Shown here piece by piece: positions 25,760 to 33,685 of a DNA stretch of 64,000 nt. The DNA is from JAADHX01 sp964569385 (GTDB lineage: Bacteria; Actinomycetota; Acidimicrobiia; Acidimicrobiales; Poriferisodalaceae). The notes below the pieces were generated by a model. It worked only from the letters and a program-made list of their open reading frames with translations, made no database searches and was not told where the DNA came from. Every line of letters starts with the position of its first letter. Within the stretch, counting starts at the first letter, position 1. The translations under genes and the position numbers were made by a program. Location of the stretch: assembly GCA_964569385.1 (NCBI GenBank), contig CAZMUM010000012.1, positions 46,232 through 110,231 on the forward strand, written 5' to 3'.

Positions 25760-26104
25760 ATGACCGCTGTATCTTCTGACGATCCACCGACCGTCGTCGA
25801 AGCTGCAGCTTCTGACGACAAGAGCGAACGAGTCTTCTCAACATCGCTCGCCGTTTCGGCTGTTCGTTGCTTGCTTGCCTACATCGTCTTTCCTTGGCTG
25901 CTGCCGGCGTTCGGGCTTGCATCTGGAATTGCGCCTGGGGCTGGTATTGCCATTGGCCTAGTTGCGATCGGCTTCAACGTCTACAGCATCCGTCGTTTCC
26001 AGCGTTCCGAACATCAGTGGCGGAAATACGTCATTGCCCTAAACCTCGCAGTTATCGCCCTCCTGGGCATCCTTCTAGTAATAGACATCGTCGCTCTCTT
26101 CTAG
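25760..26104 (+). CDS. Small membrane protein of unknown function
   Basis: A 114-residue protein with an acidic N-terminal tail of about 25 residues and three hydrophobic stretches: LAVSAVRCLLAYIVFPWLLP, GIAPGAGIAIGLVAIGF and VIALNLAVIALLGILLVIDI. The middle loop NVYSIRRFQRSEHQWRKY is basic, as expected for a cytoplasmic loop. I do not recognise the family. ATG 25760 is preferred over the TTG one codon upstream. A hairpin repeat lies directly after the stop, before the convergent iron-sulfur protein gene. Confidence 0.65.
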   Translation: MTAVSSDDPPTVVEAAASDDKSERVFSTSLAVSAVRCLLAYIVFPWLLPAFGLASGIAPGAGIAIGLVAIGFNVYSIRRFQRSEHQWRKYVIALNLAVIALLGILLVIDIVALF

Positions 26105-26105
26105 A

Positions 26106-26158
26106 CCACTCCTGTCACCGGGAAATGCTCACCGGCGTACGTTCCCCGGTGTCAGGAG
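26106..26158. repeat. Hairpin repeat copy 1, between convergent genes
   Basis: An imperfect inverted repeat: CTCCTGTCACCGGGAA on the left and TTCCCCGGTGTCAGGAG on the right, with a loop holding GGCGTACG. The same core (GTCACCGGGAAACG / CGTTTCCCGGTGAC) recurs at 33628, 34682, 51485-51677 and 52621. Here it probably also ends transcription from both sides. Confidence 0.65.
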
Positions 26159-26508
26159 AGATCTACCGAAGGCTCCTCGAACTCCTCGTCGGGGTCGATC
26201 ACGAGAGCTCTCACCGGTTCCGGTAGCGGCTTGGGTGCGCCGTCGGCAAGCCACGAAGCGATTGCGTTGGTTGCGTCTAGGTTCGCGGCGCGGCCTAAGA
26301 ACACCCGATCTGCACCCTTGCGGATGACCACCACGTTCGATGCGCTGCATAGGGCGAGGCACTCGGTTTCTGAGCTTGTTCCTCCCCCAAGCTCGGCTGC
26401 CGTACCCAGCGAGGCCAACTGTCGATCATGATCGAAGTCAGGGTGCTTGGCTGAGCCGCAGCGACCACCACGACATACCATCACGCTGAGCCTCGACCGT
26501 CGGCTCAT
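26152..26508 (-). CDS. Thioredoxin-like [2Fe-2S] ferredoxin
   Basis: A 118-residue protein with the cysteine pattern of thioredoxin-like [2Fe-2S] ferredoxins: Cys12 and Cys17 in MVCRGGRCGSAKH, and Cys50 and Cys54 in TECLALCSASNVVVI. The last 35 residues are an acidic tail. Such proteins carry one electron in small redox chains, but the partner is not evident. The start overlaps the stop of the upstream RidA gene by 4 bp, so the two are cotranscribed. Confidence 0.8.
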   Translation of the reverse strand: MSRRSRLSVMVCRGGRCGSAKHPDFDHDRQLASLGTAAELGGGTSSETECLALCSASNVVVIRKGADRVFLGRAANLDATNAIASWLADGAPKPLPEPVRALVIDPDEEFEEPSVDLS

Positions 26509-26888
26509 CGTCGAGCAATCAGTTCGATTTCGACATGTGCGTCTAGGGGCAGACCGGCCACGGCCACGGTTGTGCGGGCTGGATATGGCAGCCCGAACCT
26601 AGTTTCGTAGGCTGCGTTCATTGCCGAAAAGTCGGCCATGTCGATTAGGTACACGTTGACTTTCACCACATCGGCAGGTCCGAGGTCGCCATCGGCCAGG
26701 ACGGCGAATAGGTTGTCGAAGCACTGGTTGGTCTGAACGCTCACGTCGCCGTCGACCAATTTGCCTGTGGTCGAGTCGATCGGCGTCTGGCCAGAACAGA
26801 ATACGAGTTCGCCTGGATCCACGACGACCGCATGGCTGTACGGGCCAACGGCGGTCGCGGTGGCGCTAGTTAGAGTGCGGCGAGTCAT
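26505..26888 (-). CDS. RidA/YjgF-family protein (second copy)
   Basis: A 127-residue member of the RidA family with the typical AVGPYSHAVVVDPGELVFCS and GQTPIDSTTGKLVDGD segments, VNVYLIDMADFSAMNAAYE, PYPARTTVAVAGLPLDA and the terminal VEIELIARR. It conserves the Arg of the active site (PARTTV) better than the copy at 15.2 kb, so it is the more likely true 2-aminoacrylate/imine deaminase. Overlaps the ferredoxin-like gene by 4 bp. Confidence 0.9.
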   Translation of the reverse strand: MTRRTLTSATATAVGPYSHAVVVDPGELVFCSGQTPIDSTTGKLVDGDVSVQTNQCFDNLFAVLADGDLGPADVVKVNVYLIDMADFSAMNAAYETRFGLPYPARTTVAVAGLPLDAHVEIELIARR

Positions 26889-27054
26889 GGGCCCACGGTA
26901 CCGACAAAGGCGCGTCTACTGAGGCGAGACACCTGGCTGGTATCTGAACCCAAGGGAGTCAACGTGGCTCGCTCGGCCAGGACAGCCTGACTCCGGCAGG
27001 GTTGGCGTCCAGGCGAATAGCGGGTCGCCTACCACTTCGTGACAAGATGCGCCG

Positions 27055-28284
27055 GTGGATTTCGACTTCCCCGGACCCAACGATTCGCGCCGCCACGATG
27101 TTCGCGGTTGGTTGGCCGCCAACCCCAATCCGAGTGGGCGAGAGATAGCCGAAGCTGGCTATGTGGTGCCCCACTGGCCCCGGCCATACGGCCTGTCGGC
27201 CGATCCGATGACTCAGCTGCTCATCGACGAAGAGTTTGCTGATGCACAAGTTGCGCGGCCGGCTAACGCTATCGGCATTGGCTGGGCCGCGCCCACGATC
27301 TTTCTCGCCGGAACTGATGCCCAGCGCGAACGGTATCTAATGCCTTGTCTGGCCGCCGAAGAGATTTGGTGCCAGCTGTTCTCCGAGCCAGACAGCGGGT
27401 CAGACCTAGCAAGCCTCTCGACTCGGGCCGAGCGCGATGGCGACGAATACGTCGTCAACGGGTCGAAGATCTGGTCGTCGGGGGCCCATCGAAGCCAGTT
27501 TGGAATTCTGATCGCTCGAACCAACCCTGACGCGCCTAAACATAAGGGCATCAGCTACTTCATCTGCCCGATGGATCTCCCGGGAATCTCGATGACGCCC
27601 ATCATCGACATGACAACCAACCATTCGTTCAACCAAGTGTTCTTCGACGATGTGCGGATTCCTGCTTCGTTGCTGGTCGGGCAAGAAAACGACGGCTGGC
27701 GGCTTGCCAAGATGACCCTCTCTAACGAGCGTGTTTCGCTTTCGTCAGGTGGTGCTCTGTGGGGCAATGGTCCAAGCTCCGAGACGCTCCTTCGGGTGAT
27801 GATCGAAGGTGGCGGGGCCACTGATCCCAGAATCCGCCAAAAGGCGGCGCGCCTTCACACCAGGGGCAAGATTCTGCACCTGCTTCAGATGAGGTCGTTA
27901 ACTGCAAGGCTCAAGGGCGCGACGCCGGGCCCAGAGGCGTCGATCCAGAAGTTGCTCGCCGACGAACATGGCCAAGACATCATGGAGCTCGCCAAGGACT
28001 TGGCTGGTACTCACGGCGTGTTGAGTGGCTCGGGCCCCCAAGGGTCGATCCCGTCGAGCGAAAGTACCGCGATCGCCTCGAAGGCCAACTCCGACCGGTA
28101 CGACCAGTCGATCGATCCGGTCTGGCACCACGGGTACCTATTCAGTCCTGCGCTGACCGTCGGTGGCGGTACCTTCGCTATTCAACGAAACATCATCGCC
28201 GAACACGTCCTAGGACTTCCCCGCGAACCAAACGTCGAGAAGGGCCTCACCTGGTCCGAGGCCCGTCAAGGAGCAAACAAGTGA
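27055..28284 (+). CDS. Acyl-CoA dehydrogenase family protein (FadE type)
   Basis: A 409-residue flavoenzyme of the acyl-CoA dehydrogenase family. Visible blocks are WCQLFSEPDSGSDLASL, VNGSKIWSSGAH, NQVFFDDVRIP, the middle helical region with LVGQENDGWRLAKMTLSNER, and the C-terminal GGGTFAIQRNIIAEHVLGLP. The Glu that acts as base in many family members (the EGT position) is a Gly here, so catalysis may use another residue. Electrons would go to ETF. The start is GTG. It overlaps the nitronate monooxygenase-like gene by 4 bp. Confidence 0.9.
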   Translation: MDFDFPGPNDSRRHDVRGWLAANPNPSGREIAEAGYVVPHWPRPYGLSADPMTQLLIDEEFADAQVARPANAIGIGWAAPTIFLAGTDAQRERYLMPCLAAEEIWCQLFSEPDSGSDLASLSTRAERDGDEYVVNGSKIWSSGAHRSQFGILIARTNPDAPKHKGISYFICPMDLPGISMTPIIDMTTNHSFNQVFFDDVRIPASLLVGQENDGWRLAKMTLSNERVSLSSGGALWGNGPSSETLLRVMIEGGGATDPRIRQKAARLHTRGKILHLLQMRSLTARLKGATPGPEASIQKLLADEHGQDIMELAKDLAGTHGVLSGSGPQGSIPSSESTAIASKANSDRYDQSIDPVWHHGYLFSPALTVGGGTFAIQRNIIAEHVLGLPREPNVEKGLTWSEARQGANK

Positions 28285-29420
28285 AGAATGATGTAACCGA
28301 GATGTTCGGCATCGATGTCCCGATATTGGCATTTAGCCACTGTCGCGATGTGGTCGCAGCAGTTTCCAAGGCGGGTGGTCTTGGAGTGCTCGGCGTGGTG
28401 GCCCACTCCGATGAACAGCTCGATATCGATCTAGGTTGGATCGAGGACGAGGTCGGCGACAAACCGTACGGTGTCGACCTTATAGTGCCAGCCAAATACG
28501 CTGGCGACGAGGGTGGCGGCTACACCACCGCCGATCTTCGACAGCTTATCCCTGCTACGCACACCGATTTCATCGACGATATCCTCAAACGCTACGAAGT
28601 TCCGGAGCTGTCGGGTGGTGACAAAGTCGGGGGGTACACCCGTCGCGACGGCGCTGCGCCTTTCTCGGCCAACCGGGCCAGCAGCCAGCTCGACATCGTG
28701 TTCGGTCACACGCCAACGTTGGTTGCCAATGCGCTTGGGCCTCCCCCACAGTTCATGATCGAAAAGGCCAAAGAACACGGGCGCAAGGTCGCTGCGCTGG
28801 CCGGGAGACCAGTGCACGCCGAACGACATATTCAAGCGGGAGTCGACCTCATCATTGCCCAAGGCTCAGAAGCCGGCGGCCACACAGGCGAGATTGGGTC
28901 GATGGTTCTGATCCCGGAGATCGTCGACGCGGCTGGCGCTGTGCCGGTGCTGGGCGCCGGTGGAATTGGCCGAGGCCGTCAGATGGCAGCGGCAATGGCG
29001 TTGGGTGCCCAGGGTGTGTGGTGCGGGTCGGTGTGGCTCACCACCGAGGAAGCCGAAACTCATCCTGTCGTGAAGAAGAAGTTCCTGGCCGCCACCTCGG
29101 CGGACACGATTCGGTCACGTTCGCTCACCGGCAAACATGCGCGGATGCTCAAGTCGGCATGGACCGAAGAGTGGGAGCGCGAAGACACACCAGACCCGTT
29201 GGGTATGCCCCTTCAGCCCGTTCTCTCCGCCGAGGCCCAGGCCCGCATCAATCGAGCCGCCCATCAGGCCGGATCTGGTGCCGAGAAGTTGGCCAACTAC
29301 TTCGTTGGCCAGGTTGTCGGCACGATGAATGTCTCAAAGCCTGCAGCCACGGTCGTGTACGAAATGGTCGAGGAGTTCATCGATGCAGTCGACTCGCTGA
29401 CGACCACCATGGAAGCCTGA
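28281..29420 (+). CDS. Nitronate monooxygenase (2-nitropropane dioxygenase family)
   Basis: A 379-residue FMN-dependent TIM-barrel protein. Typical parts are the N-terminal MFGIDVPILAFSHC, VSKAGGLGVLGVVAHS, the phosphate-binding IIAQGSEAGGHTGEIGSM and VPVLGAGGIGRGRQMAAA, and GAQGVWCGSVWL. The family oxidises alkyl nitronates, but many actinobacterial members next to acyl-CoA dehydrogenases have other, unknown roles in lipid or steroid oxidation. It overlaps the upstream acyl-CoA dehydrogenase gene by 4 bp and starts with GTG. Confidence 0.88.
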   Translation: MKNDVTEMFGIDVPILAFSHCRDVVAAVSKAGGLGVLGVVAHSDEQLDIDLGWIEDEVGDKPYGVDLIVPAKYAGDEGGGYTTADLRQLIPATHTDFIDDILKRYEVPELSGGDKVGGYTRRDGAAPFSANRASSQLDIVFGHTPTLVANALGPPPQFMIEKAKEHGRKVAALAGRPVHAERHIQAGVDLIIAQGSEAGGHTGEIGSMVLIPEIVDAAGAVPVLGAGGIGRGRQMAAAMALGAQGVWCGSVWLTTEEAETHPVVKKKFLAATSADTIRSRSLTGKHARMLKSAWTEEWEREDTPDPLGMPLQPVLSAEAQARINRAAHQAGSGAEKLANYFVGQVVGTMNVSKPAATVVYEMVEEFIDAVDSLTTTMEA

Positions 29421-29574
29421 AGGTCCTTTGGGCCCGAGCGACAGATTCCCACTCGTGCAATCGATGTAGTGATGAGAAGTACTCACGACATGTGTCAGCA
29501 ATGACGCCGTGCTGGACATCTCCGAGTCATAGACACACATCGAACCCGGCCTTGAGCCGAGCAAGGGGACCATC

Positions 29575-29895
29575 ATGTATGGGCTACTAATCACATTCAA
29601 CACCGAAATTCAGTTAGAAGATCTCGAAGCGCCGTTCACCGATTACGCAAACGCACTGTGCAACGTCGCTGGTCTGATATCGAAGGCCTGGATTAACGAT
29701 GGGTCCACGGTGGGCGGATTCCACCTATTTGAGTCGAAGGTCGCAGCAGATGCCTACACCAGCTCGGACTTAGCTCGCGGCCTAATCGACACCGAGGGTT
29801 TCGACAACTTCGAGGTCCGCGGATTCGAAGTTCTCGGCGCGCTTAATGCAATCACTGGCATAGACCAGTCGGCGCAGGCGTTAGCCAACGCCTAA
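29575..29895 (+). CDS. YdhR-like putative monooxygenase (dimeric alpha/beta barrel)
   Basis: A 106-residue protein with the small ferredoxin-like fold of the YdhR family: GLLITFNTEIQLEDLEAP, LISKAWINDGSTVGGFHLF, ESKVAADAYTSSDL. The catalytic role of these proteins is not well defined; they are often called monooxygenases. Between the preceding gene and this one lie 154 bp with no other gene. The 3' end overlaps the end of the degraded MFS gene on the other strand by 44 bp. Confidence 0.75.
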   Translation: MYGLLITFNTEIQLEDLEAPFTDYANALCNVAGLISKAWINDGSTVGGFHLFESKVAADAYTSSDLARGLIDTEGFDNFEVRGFEVLGALNAITGIDQSAQALANA

Positions 29896-30650
29896 CGGTC
29901 CAGCGTGGGATGACCGCGGCGACGAAAATCGCCAAGGCCACCATCAGCGACGCATGAACAATAGGGGCACCCTGGAAGCCAGCCGACGAATCGGCCATCA
30001 GACCGGTAATGAGCGGTCCGGTAACGCCACCCACCTGAGCAGCTGTGAAGAACAAAGCGCTCGCTCCGGCCATATTGACGGGCCCGACTTCGCTGTGATC
30101 CATCAGGATCAGCATCGATACGGGCACTATTACGACCCGGGCGATAGCGCTCGCGGCCAGTGGACCCGCTAACCACCAGCCACTCGCGGTCAGCAGAAGG
30201 CCAGTACCAACCGCTCCGGAACCGAGCATGACCACAAGAATCGGCACTCGACGTCCGGGTATGGCGAAGCGCGGGATGATGAGGGTGGCCATTAGGCCCA
30301 TAGCCGAGCCAGCCGACGTCCAGTAGCTGGCCGCGCCGACCGATCGGCCAGGGCCTTCGTTGCTCTGCAACAGATAGACCATCCATTGGCCGAGGCCATG
30401 AGTGAACATGAACGCGACGACGGCAAGAACGAGTAGTGCCCTCACAACGGGTAAACGAACGAGGTCGGCCATTGTTGCAGGATTCGTGGCTCCGAGTTCT
30501 GAGGCCGAGCGAAGATCCCGAGATGCCCACCCCCAGAACACACCGCTCGCTGCCGCCAGCGCAGCGAAGATGAGCGTTACCGCACGCCATGAACCGCCAC
30601 CGAGTACTCGCCACCGATCGGCAACCTGCGGCTCTGTGCCGACGCTAGGT
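29852..30650 (-). pseudogene. 5'-truncated MFS transporter
   Basis: Only the C-terminal half of an MFS carrier is present, about TM6 to TM12. A GTG at 30541 would give a 229-residue product, but the same frame upstream still encodes a membrane helix (AVTLIFAALAAASGVFWGWA) without a start codon and then runs into ung. The N-terminal half is missing, so this looks like a deletion relic rather than a working gene. The tail overlaps the convergent YdhR-like gene. Confidence 0.55.
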
Positions 30651-31352
30651 AGCGGGACTAGGTCGACTTGGAATCTGCCAATCGATGGGGTTCAGCCCAG
30701 CAGCAACTAGGGCATCGTTGGTCGTCGAGAAAGGCCGCGACCCGAGGAACCCGTTGTGAGCCGATAGCGGGGATGGATGAGCCGACTCGATGATCGTATG
30801 ACGAGATGTGTCGATCATGGCCTTCTTCTTGCGAGCATGGGCGCCCCAGAGGATGAACACCACCTTGTCGGGCTTACCGTTTACGATCGAGATCACCCGA
30901 TCTGTGAAGACCTCCCACCCCCACCCCCGGTGGCTGGCTGCCGCGTGGGCCCTAACCGTTAACGCAGTGTTGAGCAACAACACTCCTTGACGGGCCCAAC
31001 ACTCCAAGTTGCCGTGATCGGGGGCGGCTAGGCCAAGGTCGGTGTTCATTTCTTTGTAGATGTTCTTCAGCGATGGCGGCGGCGGTACGCCATCCTGCAC
31101 CGAGAAGCAGAGGCCGTGAGCCTGGCCGGGCCCGTGATATGGGTCTTGGCCCAGTATCACGACCCGACAATCGGCGAACGAGGTGAGGTGCAAGGCAGCA
31201 AACACATGGTCGCTAGGCGGGAATACCTGCGACACGGTTCGCTCGGCGGCGACGCGCTGTTGCAGAGTGATCCAGTAGTCCATCTCGAACTGGTCTCGTA
31301 GCAGTGGGTTCCAGTCCGTCTTTGGCACCAAAGCACAGTAGCTTTCCGACAC
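30645..31352 (-). CDS. ung: Uracil-DNA glycosylase
   Basis: A 235-residue family 1 uracil-DNA glycosylase, which removes uracil from DNA at the start of base excision repair. The catalytic water-activating motif is ILGQDPYHGPGQAHGLCFSV, the uracil-binding stretch includes VLLLNTALTVRAHAAASH, and the DNA minor-groove loop is HPSPLSAHNGFLGS. Length is normal. The start is GTG. The 3' end runs into the 5' edge of the truncated MFS gene. It is 35 bp downstream of the arfB gene on the same strand. Confidence 0.95.
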   Translation of the reverse strand: MSESYCALVPKTDWNPLLRDQFEMDYWITLQQRVAAERTVSQVFPPSDHVFAALHLTSFADCRVVILGQDPYHGPGQAHGLCFSVQDGVPPPPSLKNIYKEMNTDLGLAAPDHGNLECWARQGVLLLNTALTVRAHAAASHRGWGWEVFTDRVISIVNGKPDKVVFILWGAHARKKKAMIDTSRHTIIESAHPSPLSAHNGFLGSRPFSTTNDALVAAGLNPIDWQIPSRPSPAT

Positions 31353-31387
31353 AGCGAGGGTGACGGCCTCGGCTACCGGCTTGGCTT

Positions 31388-31795
31388 CTAATCGTCGTGT
31401 GATGGCTTGCGTCTGAGCTTCTTAGTCTGCCCCGAATGTCGCTTTGCTTCGAGGCGACGACGGTTCGAACCTCGCGTCTTTCGGGTTGGTACCCGCCGCT
31501 TTGGGGGAATTAGAGCGGCCCGAACCCGACCGGCCAACCGCTCGCCGGCGATGTCGCGGTTGCGTGTTTGTGAACGTTCATCGTCAACGACAACGCGAAC
31601 AACACCGCCGAGCACCGAGATGAGGAGGTCGCGCTGGTATTGGTCGACTGCCTCTGAGTCTGCAATATTCCACACTAACTCGACCCTGGTGTTGGCCTTG
31701 TTGGCGTGTTGACCACCTGGACCACCAGACCTTGTGAACCGTTCGACCAGCTCGACGTCGGGGATCGTTAGCGAACTATTGACCTGAATCGACAC
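31388..31795 (-). CDS. arfB: Alternative ribosome rescue hydrolase ArfB (YaeJ)
   Basis: A 135-residue codon-independent peptidyl-tRNA hydrolase that frees stalled ribosomes. The GGQ motif is in RSGGPGGQHANKANTRVEL, and the basic C-terminal tail (KRRVPTRKTRGSNRRRLEAK) is the part that enters the empty mRNA channel. GTG 31795 with GAAGG upstream gives a normal N-terminus; the longer frame to 31879 adds residues that the family lacks. It is 35 bp upstream of ung. Confidence 0.9.
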   Translation of the reverse strand: MSIQVNSSLTIPDVELVERFTRSGGPGGQHANKANTRVELVWNIADSEAVDQYQRDLLISVLGGVVRVVVDDERSQTRNRDIAGERLAGRVRAALIPPKRRVPTRKTRGSNRRRLEAKRHSGQTKKLRRKPSHDD

Positions 31796-31881
31796 GCCTT
31801 CAGTGTACGAATTGCGTATGCCGGTGGCACGTGATGCAGTGGAGCCTAGGTAGTGCAACCCTTCGACCCTGGAGAACACCG

Positions 31882-32697
31882 ATGCAGTTAGATGGAGCCA
31901 ATGTTCTGGTTACTGGCGCCTCTCGAGGGATTGGCGAGGCGCTGGCGTTGGCGTTCGCCGAAGAGGGCGCAAATGTTGTGGTCGCGGCCCGTAGCGAGGC
32001 TCCACTTCGTGAGGTCGCGGCAAAGATCAAGGGTCACGCGCTCGTTGTCGACCTCACCGACGACGCTCAGGTCGACACCCTGATCGAACGTGCCGAAGAA
32101 CTTGTCGGAGGACTTGACGTACTTGTCAACAACGCCGGGGTCGAGACGACGCTTGGTCTAAGTGAGGAGTCCGTCGAGACCATTCGAGCCGTGACTCGGG
32201 TGAATCTCGAGGCGCCGATCCTTCTTACTCGCGCCGTGATTCCGGGCATGCACGCTCGCGGGCGCGGCCATCTGGTTTTCACATCGAGTCTTGCCGGAAC
32301 GTCTGGATTTCCAGGACTAGCCACCTACGCTGGCACCAAGGCTGGGCTGACCAACTTTGCAGCGTCGATGCGCCTTGAGCTCAATGACACGAATATCGGC
32401 ACCACCGTCATTGCGCCAGGTCCGGTCGACACCCGCATGTGGGCAGCGCTCGAAGACGAGCCTTACAGCGACGAGATGCTCAAGCGACTGAACCGATTCC
32501 ACCTCATGCCCAAGATTTCGCCGAAGAAGCTAGCGGCCAGAACAATCAAGGCAGTGAAGGCCGATCGCCGTCATGTGAGACACCCGAGGAGGCTCTCGGT
32601 CAACTTCTGGCTGAACGAGGCGCCACGACGCATCTCTGAAGGGCTGCTAACCGGCATCAAGTTCCGGACGCCGGTTAGCCCCGACGATCTGAAGTAG
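31882..32697 (+). CDS. Short-chain dehydrogenase/reductase
   Basis: A 271-residue classical SDR. The NAD(P)-binding motif is VLVTGASRGIGEALALAF, followed by NNAGVET, the Ser of the active site in VFTSSLAGTSG and the Tyr-x-x-x-Lys in TYAGTKAG. The C-terminus is longer and more basic than usual (DRRHVRHPRRLSVNFWLNE). ATG 31882 has GGAGAA nine bases upstream, so it is preferred over an earlier in-frame ATG. The substrate is unknown. Confidence 0.88.
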   Translation: MQLDGANVLVTGASRGIGEALALAFAEEGANVVVAARSEAPLREVAAKIKGHALVVDLTDDAQVDTLIERAEELVGGLDVLVNNAGVETTLGLSEESVETIRAVTRVNLEAPILLTRAVIPGMHARGRGHLVFTSSLAGTSGFPGLATYAGTKAGLTNFAASMRLELNDTNIGTTVIAPGPVDTRMWAALEDEPYSDEMLKRLNRFHLMPKISPKKLAARTIKAVKADRRHVRHPRRLSVNFWLNEAPRRISEGLLTGIKFRTPVSPDDLK

Positions 32698-32711
32698 CTA
32701 GCTCCGGCTGG

Positions 32712-32729
32712 CGGTGGGCATAGCCACCG
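32712..32729. terminator. Hairpin between convergent SDR and sodN genes
   Basis: CGGTGG and CCACCG form a perfect 6-bp stem with a 6-nt loop in the 62-bp gap between the two convergent genes. This could end transcription in either direction, but there is no strong T tract. Confidence 0.35.
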
Positions 32730-32759
32730 ACACGAGCCTGCTTTACACTTTGGGTGCGC

Positions 32760-33182
32760 CTAGTTTGGCGGGAAAACGCCCATGCCTTGAGCCTTCTCGG
32801 TCGACCAGAAGATGACCGAGATCTCTTCGATCAGGCCAAGCAGGTCGCGGCCATACTGCGGGTCCATCGACTTTTTGGCTTCGCCAGCCATACGGATGGC
32901 GCGCCAGAACACATCGTGGATCTGTGGGAACTCTTCGATATGGGCTGGAGTGAAGAAATCGGCCCAAAGCACCATGAGGTGGAGCTTTACCTGCTCGGCC
33001 AGTTCTTCTTTGACAAAGATGCAGCGAGCCCGAAACACCTCGTCGTCGGAGCCGTGGTACTTCTCAGCCGTCTTGAGAACTGACATTGCGTCGATCTTGG
33101 CCTGCGCTGGGTCATAGACGCCGCAGAACAGATCGCAGTGGGCGTGGGCCACAGCGGCACCAGAGAAGAGTTTCTGCAACAT
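32760..33182 (-). CDS. sodN: Nickel-containing superoxide dismutase
   Basis: A 140-residue precursor of NiSOD, a hexameric four-helix protein that dismutates superoxide. Cleavage after VAHA would expose the nickel hook HCDLFCGVYDPAQA (His15, Cys16 and Cys20 of the precursor become His1, Cys2 and Cys6). The hook motif is normally HCxxPCGxY; here the Pro at mature position 5 is Phe, clear in the DNA (TTC). The helical rest, with VKLHLMVLWADFFTPAHIEE and IFWSTEKA, fits the family. ATG 33182 has a perfect AAGGAG six bases upstream. The maturation peptidase gene is divergent 71 bp away. Confidence 0.93.
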   Translation of the reverse strand: MLQKLFSGAAVAHAHCDLFCGVYDPAQAKIDAMSVLKTAEKYHGSDDEVFRARCIFVKEELAEQVKLHLMVLWADFFTPAHIEEFPQIHDVFWRAIRMAGEAKKSMDPQYGRDLLGLIEEISVIFWSTEKAQGMGVFPPN

Positions 33183-33253
33183 TTGTGTCTCCTTGAAGGG
33201 GTTGGTCCGCTCAGGGTACTCCAGCCACGGCCGGTCGCGCATGTGCCTACGAT

Positions 33254-33619
33254 GTGGCCGTGGGTCTACTCAAACGATTCGTCGTCGCGGAGAAGTCGAT
33301 GCTTCCCAGCATCGAGCCTGGCACCAGAATTCTGGCCGTTCGCCAGGGTGTGTTTGGGCTTCGACTTGCCAAAGTGGGCGACGTCGTTGTCTTCGTATCG
33401 CCGATTTGTTTTGAGATGTGGCTGATCAAACGGGTAGCAGGTGTCTCTGGCGACATTGTCGAGGTTGATGGCCGGAGATGGCCGGTTGGTCCCGGCGAGA
33501 TGTTCGTCCTGTCTGACAACGCCAACGCAACCAAAGCCGACTCGCGCACCTTTGGCCCAGTGGTCGTTGAGGGCTCCTATCGTCGGGTAGCGACATTCGC
33601 CCAGGGTTCGCCAGGATGA
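33254..33619 (+). CDS. sodX: Nickel superoxide dismutase maturation peptidase (SodX)
   Basis: A 121-residue S26 (signal-peptidase-I-like) serine peptidase without a membrane anchor. The nucleophile is in EKSMLPSIEPGTRIL and the general-base Lys in LIKRVAGVSGDIVEV; the third family box is FVLSDNANATKADSRTFGPV. Such small peptidases next to sodN remove the pro-NiSOD leader to expose the nickel-binding His. The GTG start is listed; a second GTG two codons later is possible. The gene ends 9 bp before hairpin repeat copy 2. Confidence 0.88.
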   Translation: MAVGLLKRFVVAEKSMLPSIEPGTRILAVRQGVFGLRLAKVGDVVVFVSPICFEMWLIKRVAGVSGDIVEVDGRRWPVGPGEMFVLSDNANATKADSRTFGPVVVEGSYRRVATFAQGSPG

Positions 33620-33627
33620 CTTCAGAG

Positions 33628-33685
33628 ACCACTACTGTCACCGGGAAACGGCTGCGGAAGTACGTTTCCCGGTGACAGTAGTGGT
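33628..33685. repeat. Hairpin repeat copy 2, perfect 23-bp arms
   Basis: Arms 33628-33650 and 33663-33685 are exactly complementary around a 12-nt loop (GCTGCGGAAGTA). The core is GTCACCGGGAAACG / CGTTTCCCGGTGAC with flanking ACCACTACT / AGTAGTGGT. It lies between the convergent sodX and AbiEi/DUF559-like genes and encodes the last residues of the latter. Confidence 0.8.
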
